DNA from: Bufo bufo
Lineage: Eukaryota > Chordata > Amphibia > Anura > Bufonidae
DNA: 64,000 nucleotides
Direction of reading: 5' to 3'
Assembly: GCF_905171765.1 (NCBI RefSeq)
Contig: NC_053390.1
Coordinates: 577,928,471 to 577,992,470 of the forward strand
Shown here: in pieces, positions 56,984-64,000 of the stretch
How positions within the stretch are numbered: the first letter of the stretch is position 1
Layout of the letters: each line of letters opens with the position of its first letter
The notes under the pieces: model-generated
The model's input: only the letters and a program-made list of their open reading frames with translations
Told to the model about the DNA's origin: nothing
Databases searched by the model: none
Translations under genes and position numbers: made by a program

Positions 56984-58307
56984 TTAATTTTGTGGTTGAG
57001 AACTTTCTAGAAAATAAGGCACAAGGTCAGAGGTGCGTGAGGAAAGGGGACCCTGGGACAACACCAGCCCCACCCCAACCTCCAAAGCATCCACCTCAAC
57101 TACAAATGGCCAGTCTAGGTCGGCCCCCAACCTAGACACATCTGCCCCTTTGCAAGTAAGGTCAGTAAGGGGCTTCACGATTTTTTAGAAACCCCTAATA
57201 AACTTCCTATAGAAATTGGCAAAACCCAAAAACCTTTGAAGGGACTTCAGGTTCCTGGGTTGGACCCGTATCGCCTGCATCTTGGCGGGATCTATCTTAA
57301 AGTCCGCGGGTGACAAAATCACCCCAAGAAACCCGATCTCCTCCACCTCAAAAGAACAAATGGGTAAATTCAGATACAGGAAGTTATCCCTGAGCCTTTT
57401 GAGAACCGTACGCACATGGTCCCTGTGGGACTGAACATCTTTAGAAAATATCAAGATGTCATCAATGTTAGTGATGAGCGGCAGGGGACATATTCGAATT
57501 TGTGATATTTCGCGAATATTTTGTAGAAAAAATGGCAAGGTAATGAACGAATATTACGCAATCAATACAGGCGTGGGTCAAATATATAGCACTATAGAAT
57601 ATAGATATATTCGTTTTTAGAATATTCATCATTTTTTTCCATCTGAAGTGAACACTGAACACTGTTCACTTCAGATGGAAAAAAATGACTAATATTCTAA
57701 AATACGAATATATAGCACTATATTAAATATAGTGCTATATATTAGTTTTTCAGAATATTCGTCATTTTTTTCCATCTGAAGTCATTATTCCTACCTGTCA
57801 TGATTCATTGGCCCACAAGCAAGAAGCAGGGAGGAATCATGTTTTCAGATGGAAAAAATGACGAATATTCGATATAACGAATATATAGGACTATATTCTA
57901 AATATTCGTGAATTCTCGAAGTGGCGATATTAGAGATAAAAATTAGCTTTTTGAATATTCACGCTCAATACTAATCAATGTACACAATGATGAATAATCC
58001 CAAAATACCTCTAAAGATGTCATTAACTACAGCTTGAAAGATGGCTGGGGCAAAAAAGTCCAAAAGGCATCACTAAGTACTCAAAATACCCTTCGGGTGT
58101 ATTAAAGGCCGTCTTCCATTCATCACCTGGCTTGATACAGATGAGTTTGTAGGCTCCCTTAAGATCTAATTTAGTAAAGATATTCGCCCCTAAAAGCTGG
58201 TTGTACAAGTCAGGAATGAGAGGAAGAGGATACTGATTCCTAATAGTGATCTTATTTAGTTCACGATAGTCAATACATGGCCTTAATCCCCCATCATTTT
58301 TGGACAC
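56984..58307 (-). pseudogene. Gypsy reverse transcriptase and RNase H start, split by a hAT-like MITE
   Basis: From 58307: [46 protein letters not shown] (first Asp) and EYLVMPFGL, up to about 58040. After the MITE (57469-57973), reading out from its right flank, VYIDDILIFS carries the catalytic Asp pair and is split by the MITE target. Then FLGVILSPADFKIDPAKMQA and RFLGFANFYRKFI (57185). RNase H begins with DWPFVVEVDALEVGVGLVLS (57095-57130), where the usual Asp-Ala is retained. A stop precedes 57178. Confidence 0.82.
57469..57973. mobile_element. hAT-like MITE, attcgcgaat family copy 2
   Basis: Perfect 8-bp duplication atcaatgt at 57461-57468 and 57974-57981, inside the gypsy VYIDD codons. 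Termini tagtgatgagcggcagg and cacgctcaatacta. The interior has nested attcgtcatttttttccatc inverted repeats. Same family as 6530-7093. Confidence 0.85.
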
Positions 58308-58495
58308 AAAAAGAAACTGGCTCCTACAGGAGACTTAGAGGGGTGAAAAAATCCTTTGGAAACATTCTCCCGGACATAATTGCCACCCTCTCGGGTTCCG
58401 AGAGATTAAAGATCCCTTAGGCAAAGGGGCCCCAGGAATCAATTGAATATCACAATCATAGGGTCGATGAGGTGGCAAAAATCGAACCTCCCCCC
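58308..58495 (-). other. Gypsy PR-RT linker
   Basis: Minus-strand sequence between the protease and RT blocks; short frames and stops. Nothing further is recognisable. Confidence 0.4.
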
Positions 58496-58915
58496 TACGA
58501 AAACACCTCAGGAAACTCCTTTAGGTACCACTGGACCTGTGTAGAGGAGCATCCAATTTGACTGAACTTTTGAATACATTTACCCTGACACTCCTTACTC
58601 CAACTAGTAACATCCCCACTGACCCAATTAATACAGGGATTATGTTGTCTGAGCCAGGGCAGGCCCAGAACCACAGAGGCAGGGAGGGAATGAATAACAC
58701 AGAAGGTAATCTCTTCCTTGTGAAGACACCTCATCTGAAGGGATACTGGTCTGTCAGTAACCGCCTCTATACTTTGGGCAAGAAACGAACTGTCAAGTGA
58801 GGTGAGTCTAATACCTGACTCCAAGGCTCTAAGGGGCACCATCGGATCCTTGGCTATGGCAGATTAAAAAATTAACCTCGGCCCCGCAATCAACAGATGC
58901 ACGCCCCTTCACCTC
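58495..58915 (-). pseudogene. Gypsy protease region
   Basis: Near 58880-58912 the minus strand reads RASVDCGAEVNFLI, the retropepsin active site with DCGA in place of DSGA. A frameshift follows, then LPASVVLGLPWLRQHNPCIN (58495-58842), the flap-to-LGLPWL block typical of gypsy proteases, then WYLKEFPEVF leading to RT. The protease frees the Gag and Pol parts. Broken by the frameshift. Confidence 0.75.
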
Positions 58916-59004
58916 CCACCCCTCGAAAGCAACCATAATAAGACAAAAAAACATTTTTTAAAATAGGGGAATCTTGGTGCCTAGTTGGGGAGCCCCTGCT
59001 CCAA

Positions 59005-59871
59005 CTAGGCGTGGTCATTTCCTGAGTGCTCCAGATGGGGGCAATCCCGCACCAGATGTTTAGGTGACCAACAGAGCAGACACTGTCTCTGTCCCCAGCG
59101 ACGTCGCCTTATATAAAGCGAAGGGGCGCTCTTTCCCAGCTGCATAGGTTCTTCACCCGGAGGAGTTGTTGACACCGCCACAGCCGAGACCCCCTTGTAG
59201 GCGGACTTATCTTGTAGACATTCATGTCGCCTTCTGACAACGCAAACATCCAGGGTCAGGCAGTTTCCAGACTTTGCAGCGGCGAGTGGTTCACCAACAT
59301 GTCCTTGAGGGAATCCGCTAACCCACTCAGAAAGGAGCTCCACAAGGCCGCATCGTTCCACCCTGTTTCAATGGCCCAACGCCTAGACTGGGTACAATAC
59401 TCCTCTGCCAGAAGATCACCTTGATGGAGTGATCTAAGGTTAGACTCTGCAATGGTGGTTCTATCTGGTTCATCATAAATGAGGCCCAGCGCCCTAAAAG
59501 ATTCCTCAACAGAATTACGAGCAGAAGATTCCTCAGTCAAGGTGAAGGCCCATGTCTGAGAGTCCCTCTAAGAAGGGAAATTACTAAGTCCACCTGAGTC
59601 TTCTCATTGCTCGAGGAAGTGGGTCTAAGTTGGAAGTACAGCTTGCAGCTCTTATGAAAATTAAAAAATGCTTGCGATCCCCAGAAAAAAACTCAGGAAG
59701 GGGAACCTTAGATACCCCACCCTCTAACCCGGGACTTAACATGGACTAATTTGAGGCTGCTGGAGTTAGCTGGGCCAAAGTCGGAGTATGGTGCCACACT
59801 ATCATAGCTAGATCCTGAAACATATTTAACAGACTATGTATCTGATCACCCAGCTGCTTAGCAGGATCCAT
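59005..59871 (-). pseudogene. Gypsy gag
   Basis: The start ATG at 59871 (MDPAKQLGDQIHSLLNMFQD) lies 18 bases inside the LTR border. A stop occurs within 45 codons (after TPAASN). Later frames carry EESFRALGLIYDEPD and YCTQSRRWAIETGW (59256-59540), the capsid, and a zinc knuckle CLLCWSPKHLVRDC (about 59030-59075, pattern C-x2-C-x4-H-x4-C). Frameshifts separate the parts. Gag packages the RNA. Confidence 0.78.
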
Positions 59872-60047
59872 AGATTAGGCTGATTATTCTGTAATGCTAA
59901 TGTAATGATAATGCCAAACTGACGGTCAGCAAATGCAGCGTACCAGGCACACTTTGCGCAAGCCGTCATTCTGAACACCCTTGAGGGCTGGGGTACTCTT
60001 CACCCGCCTCCAGCAGGAAGGGGGACTTTGGCAGAGCCCTTCCCAGG

Positions 60048-60356
60048 TGTCAGTAGCAGGGTTGTAAATAGAACAAAGTCCAGCTCTCAAGTGGTAAAGG
60101 TACTCTGACCTGCTCTGCACGGATCCGGGCTGTGTTCACACCCAACGTAGATGCAGCAAAAAAGTCCAAATGGATCCAGCGAGTAAAATTAATGATTCTT
60201 TATTTCTTCATTTTAGAAAAATGTATAAACAAGTAATCCTCCTGCATAAAATCAACACGTTTCAGCCATAAGACAGGTCTTCCTCATGGATTCATAGTAT
60301 ACTTATGGTTGAAACTCGCTGGATTCCTTTGGACATTTTTGCTGTCAGTAGCAGGG
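60048..60356 (-). mobile_element. 281-bp PLE tail insertion with 14-bp TSD
   Basis: tgtcagtagcaggg at 60048-60061 and 60343-60356. The insert has inverted words near its ends (gtccaaatggatccagcgag at 60162-60181 and ctcgctggattcctttggac at 60316-60335) around a minus-strand hammerhead-like core (60256-60287). No coding sequence. Confidence 0.75.
60256..60287 (-). ncRNA. Hammerhead-like core, PLE tail insert
   Basis: On the minus strand AUGAGGA (one change, C3 to A, from CUGANGA), an AGAC/GUCU stem, then GAA and ACGUGU. Stem II is followed by several unpaired bases, so the fold is uncertain. Confidence 0.35.
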
Positions 60357-60812
60357 TGGCTGGTGGCTGGGCACACCCGCAGCAGTTGGGCAAAACCCCA
60401 AAGTGAATACCGTGACACTATGCAATAGTCAATAGGGAAACACGAGAATGGTCAGTAAACGTAAGCCAGGGCACAAGAACCAGAAGACAACCAAAGCCAG
60501 AGTCAATAACCAGACAAACCACTAAACAGATAGCTTCAGATCCAGAACCACGGAAGCAACTGAATAATCAGCAGTGAGTGAGGGAAAAGACCAGGTTTAA
60601 ATATCCCTTGACAGATCACCTGACACTGCTGAGGTCACACCCATCTCCACCCTCAGACCAGAGAAGCACAGGTGAGGACTGAGAGTGTTCAGAGGAGGGA
60701 ACCTCCCACCATATATCTAAGTCAAGACACATGACAGCAGAAGTTCCTTGGCAAAAGTTGACGCTAGGGATTCTGGCGTCCCGGAAAACCCCTGACCAGG
60801 GAATGACGGCTA

Positions 60813-61190
60813 GAGATGGCCTTGCGGTTCGCCCGGCGGTGGTCTTACGGTGAACTTTGCTCGTTCACGATTCTCCGAACATGCAAACCTACGGCGATGT
60901 TCGCATGCGCCATATTCTTTTGCGTTGCACCGAACTTTGACCCATGACACATCCATCAGGTGGGACATGACAGCCAATTGAGACGTTTCAGTACATGGAC
61001 ACACCCCCACCCTATAACAGAACTCGATCTGGCCGCCATTTTACATTCTGTGTTTTGCCACTGTAGGGAGAGGTTGCTTTGTGGAGCAGGGACAGACTGT
61101 TAGGGACACCAAACGCTAGCTAATAGGGCCACAAAAGTCCTTTTAAGGACTGGTATAGGTGTGCTATCGATAGGTGTGCTAAACTGAGGG
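60813..61190. repeat. Foldback/interspersed repeat (gttcgc words)
   Basis: Words ggttcgcccggcgg, ggtgaactttgctcg and gttcgcatgcgcc near the left, then a region reading aggctgctttg...gggacagactg and gtccttttaaggactgg. The same family as 1-132, I infer. It occupies the place where the gypsy 5' LTR is cut off. Confidence 0.45.
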
Positions 61191-61790
61191 GTGTGATATA
61201 CATATAATATACTTTCTAACATAGAAAGTAAATTATAGTGCATTTGTATTGTGCAGCAGTTCTGTGCGGTTCTGTTGTGATACTGCAGCTATATAGAGGG
61301 ACAAACACTATTGGAATAACTACTTGCAACTGGTGTGATATACCTGTTGCCCCCAAAAAAACTGATTGAGGGGTGTGATATACCTATAATATACTTTATA
61401 ACATAGAAAGTATATTGTAGTGCATTTGTATTGTGCAACAGTTGTGTGCCGTTCTGCTGCGATACCGCAGGTATATAGAGGGACAAGTGTTATTGGAACA
61501 ACTATTTGCAACGGGTGTGATATACCTGTTGCCCCAAACAAACTGATTGAGGGGTGAGATATACCTGCTTCCACAAAATATTGATTAGGGGTTTGATATA
61601 CCTGCTTCCACAATATACTTATTGAGGGGTGTGATATACCTGCTTCCACCAAATATTGATTCCGGGGTTCGATATACCCGTTTCCACAAAATACTTATTG
61701 AGGGATGCGATATACCTGCTTCCACCAAATAATGATTCAGGGGTTCTATATTGTCACAGGTAATGAGGAAAGGCAAAAAAGCAGATACAC
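61190..61790. repeat. Two-level tandem repeat
   Basis: Two larger units (about 61188-61365 and 61366-61545) share taatatactttctaacatag, gcatttgtattgtgca and gtatatagagggacaa. They are followed by about six 41-bp units of the form gatatacctgcttccacaaa...ttgattgaggggt (61545-61760). Confidence 0.75.
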
Positions 61791-61824
61791 ACAAAAGAAA
61801 TAAACAACAGTCTAGGCCTCAAAA

Positions 61825-62183
61825 GTAGAGTTAAGCGGACACCTGGATGTTCGTGTTCGCCGGGTTTAGCCGAACTTCGCAAAAAAGTTCGAGTTCGGGA
61901 CCCGAACTTGACCCCGACTCCTCCTCAGCCTTTGCCTTGTGCTTCAACTGAGCCCCCGCTGTCAGGTGGGAATGCCATCAGCAGTGCGTCGACCAGCGTG
62001 CGGTTGTAGTCGCGCATCTTCCGATCAGTAACAGACATTTTTACAAAATTTTGTTCCCTGTCAGCAATGCAGAGCAGGGTTTTTTCACCAGCAAAAATGG
62101 GTTAATGTCAACCATCAATGTAACAGACGAATTTTAGAAATTTAGGTCCCTGTCACCTATGCAGAGCAGGGGTTTGTATACGG
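61825..62183. repeat. Interspersed repeat fragment
   Basis: It starts with gttcgtgttcgccgggttta and cgaacttcgcaaaaaagttcg inverted words, then has two copies of a word like ccctgtca(gc/cct)atgcagagcagggg near 62057 and 62149. Non-coding. Confidence 0.45.
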
Positions 62184-62593
62184 TGTGAGGATTTGCTCTT
62201 GTAGGCAGGGTAAGCGGACGCAATACAGAGGCAAAACTAGTTTGTAAATCAAAATGGCAGTGTTTATTCACACAAAAGGCAAAAGAAAAACAACTCATAA
62301 CAGTCTTAGTGTTAATTCACACAATGAAAAGACCATAGGGGCCTGTTTCCTAGCATACAGCCCTCATGCGGCTCTGAACCCTCCAGCACAGCACCATGCT
62401 TCAGATCCCAAGACAGAGACTCAGATTCTGAGCCCAGCTGCCTATTTAAAGGACAGCCAGGTGCTGCCAAAACCCAGACCGGCACTTAAACTCCGGTCGG
62501 GTATTTGATCTCACCTGGCTGGAAATCAGCCCAGCAGTCCATGTTGGAAGGAAAATACCTGCCTTCCCAAACAAAACCCTTTGCTATGTCACA
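62184..62593 (-). mobile_element. LTR of the second gypsy element (Gmr1-like)
   Basis: 410 bp from tgtgagga to tgtcaca; on its own strand it runs TGTGACATAG...TCCTCACA. An AATAAA (complement of 62262-62267) sits in the R region. A C-run (62599-62612) beside it is the complement of the polypurine tract, so this is the 3' LTR of the element to its right. Confidence 0.75.
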
Positions 62594-64000
62594 TACTCCC
62601 CCCCCCCCCCCCTTTGTTCAACCCTGAAGGGGTGAACACACGCCAGACAGTGTACCCGGGACAGGGCATCCGCGTTTCCCTGTAACCGGCCTGCCCTGTG
62701 TTCTACTGTAAACTTAAAGTTTTGCAAGGACAAGAACCATCTGGTGACCTGAGCATTCCTCTCTTTGGCCTGGCTCATCCACTTAAGAGGGGAGTGTTCG
62801 GTCACCAGACGGAACTTTTTTTTTCAACAGATATAGTGGAGAGACTCGAGTGCCCACTTGATGGCCAGGCACTCTCTCTCCACTATGCTGTACCGGGTCT
62901 CAGCTGGAGTGAGCTTACGTCTGAGGAAGACAACGGGATGCTCCTACCCGTTGACTTCCTGAGACAGTACAGCACCGAGGCCTACTTCGGAGGCATCGGT
63001 GTGTACTATAAACTCCCTTTTGAAGTCGGGCGTCACCAAAACCGGGGACCCACACAGGGCCGACAAAGCGGAGAAAGCCCCTTCCGCCTGGTCATTCCAG
63101 CGGACCATCACGGAATTCCGTCCCTTCAAGAGCCCTGTCAATGGAGCTGCTAAAGTGGCAAAATGGGGAACGAACCTCATATAATAGCCCACCATTCCCA
63201 GGAATGACTTTACTTGCCTAGAGGTGACAGGTCGGGGCCAATTCCTTATCGCCTCTATTTTGTTTACTTGGGGTTTGATGACTCCGCGCCCAATGACATA
63301 CCCTAAGTATTTGGTCTCCTCTAACCCAATCGCACATCTTTTTGGGTTAGCTGTTAGACCAGCCTTTCGAAGGGAGTCCACTACGGCCTGTACTTTGGGT
63401 AGGTAACTTTCCCAGTCGGTACTGTGAATGACAATATCATCCAGATAAGCCAAGGCGTATCGCCGATGTGGACGAAGCACAATGTCCATTAGACGTTGAA
63501 AAGTGGCAGGGGTGCCATGCAGACCGAAGGGTAACACCTTATATTGGTACAGCCCCTCTGGTGTAATGAAAGCAGTTTTCTCCTTGCAGCCTCCGTCAAG
63601 AGTACCTGCCAGTACCCTTAGGTGAGGTCCAAAACAGAAAAATACCGGGTTTGGCCTAACCTTTCAATAAGCTCATCCACCCGAGGCATGGTATATGCAT
63701 CGAATTTAGATATTTCGTTCAGCTTACGAAAATCGTTACAAAACCGTAACGTCCCGTCCGGCTTGGGTATTAAGACTATAGGACTGGCCCACTCACTTTT
63801 AAGCTCCTCGATGACGTCTAGCTGCAGCATGAGCTGCACTTCCTCCAAGATGGCTTGTCGCCAAGCCTCGGGTACCCGGTATGGATTTAACCGGACTTTT
63901 GCCTGAGGCTCAGTGACAATGTCATGCTGGATTGCGGAAGTGCGTCCAGGGAGGTCTGAGAACACATCCGTGTTCCGACTAATGAACTCCCTGGTCTCCT
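62594..64000 (-). pseudogene. Second gypsy element: RT and RNase H (Gmr1-like), runs off the window
   Basis: Minus strand from the right edge: DVFSDLPGRTS, VRLNPYRVPEAWRQAI, WASPIVLIPKPDGTLRFCND, RYFSVLDLT (first Asp; frame breaks near 63600), MLPFGLHGTPATFQRLMD, YALAYLDDIVIHS (catalytic pair, about 63440), FLGMVGYYMRFVPHFATL, HTDASEVGLGAVLS (RNase H), then EHSPLKWMSQAKERNAQ and AGRLQGNADALSRV. The frame ends about 15 codons later, right at the polypurine tract and LTR. With no integrase after RNase H, the order fits the Gmr1 group, in which integrase precedes RT. Frameshifts near 62810-62940 and 63540-63620. Confidence 0.8.

Larger units (their letters stand above)
28486..60810 (-). mobile_element. 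Chromovirus-type Ty3/gypsy retrotransposon with nested insertions
   Basis: Read on the minus strand: truncated 5' LTR (60810-59890), gag (59871), protease, RT, RNase H, integrase, chromodomain, a G-run polypurine tract (38030-38049) and 3' LTR (38023-28486). Matching LTR blocks (for example tgtaatgctaatgtaatgat and aagggggactttggcagag) prove the two ends belong together. Removing the nested insertions leaves about 7 kb, the normal size. The reading frame is broken in every gene, so the element is dead. It is the host for almost everything between 28.5 and 60.8 kb. Confidence 0.85.
59890..60810 (-). mobile_element. Gypsy 5' LTR, truncated, carrying a PLE tail insert
   Basis: It begins tgtaatgctaatg next to gag and matches the 3' LTR (28486-28874, 37621-37790) up to about 60810. 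The outermost 250 bp or so, present in the 3' LTR at 37775-38023, is missing; a foldback repeat begins instead. A 281-bp insertion (60062-60342) splits it. A TTTAAAC-type promoter word is kept (60595-60603). Confidence 0.82.

Noticed and set aside
62594..62820. Second gypsy element read as a deletion derivative lacking integrase
   Set aside because: The frame ends just before a proper polypurine tract and LTR, which fits a natural Gmr1-type order better than a deletion. Not proven, since the left part of pol lies outside the window.

Overview
The window looks like repeat-rich, gene-poor DNA from a large vertebrate genome, most likely a frog. I found no host protein-coding gene, tRNA, rRNA or CRISPR array. 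The frog assignment is an inference from the repeat mix: CR1/L2 and L1 LINEs, several Penelope-like element (PLE) families, Ty3/gypsy chromovirus and Gmr1-like elements, many Tc1 families, and foldback repeats with tails such as the Cs and Gs of gttcgcc and attcgcgaat motifs that I associate with anurans.

Layout. Positions 1-5.6 kb hold decayed PLE, Tc1 and CR1 pieces, a palindromic insertion with a 15-bp target duplication (1624-2064) and foldback MITEs. 5.7-9.3 kb is an antisense LINE relic carrying a hAT-like MITE and a 1.5-kb Tc1 (7554-9097). 9.6-17.5 kb holds two solo LTRs, several PLE tails, and two Tc1 derivatives that share one internal deletion (13030-13966, 14454-15367). 17.5-20 kb is a Tc1 whose catalytic Glu has become Lys. 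20-26 kb is mostly MITEs and degenerate tandem repeats. 26.3-28.0 kb is a 5'-truncated CR1 LINE with an uninterrupted reverse transcriptase frame.

28.49-60.81 kb is one nested stack. A minus-strand chromovirus gypsy element has its 3' LTR at 28486-38023 and its truncated 5' LTR at 59890-60810. Its 3' LTR was split by a head-to-head pair of PLEs (28875-37604, 16-bp target duplication). Its chromodomain was split by an L1 (38250-54099). The L1 was split by a second PLE with inverted terminal repeats (39579-50759, 15-bp duplication). That PLE received a palindromic insertion (44078-44926, 14-bp duplication), a Tc1 with an intact 338-residue DD37E transposase (45790-48936), and a further Tc1 (49285-50748). 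The DD37E Tc1 itself contains a DD34E Tc1 (46084-47665). Three MITEs also sit in the gypsy pol gene, and a 281-bp PLE tail fragment sits in its 5' LTR.

60.8-62.2 kb is foldback and tandem repeat. 62184-64000 is the LTR and RT-RNase H end of a second gypsy element whose domain order fits the Gmr1 group.

The recurring theme is the PLE tails. They carry hammerhead-ribozyme-like cores, complete-looking in both terminal repeats of the 39.6-kb PLE, and they repeatedly inserted as inverted pairs or palindromes with 14-16 bp target duplications.
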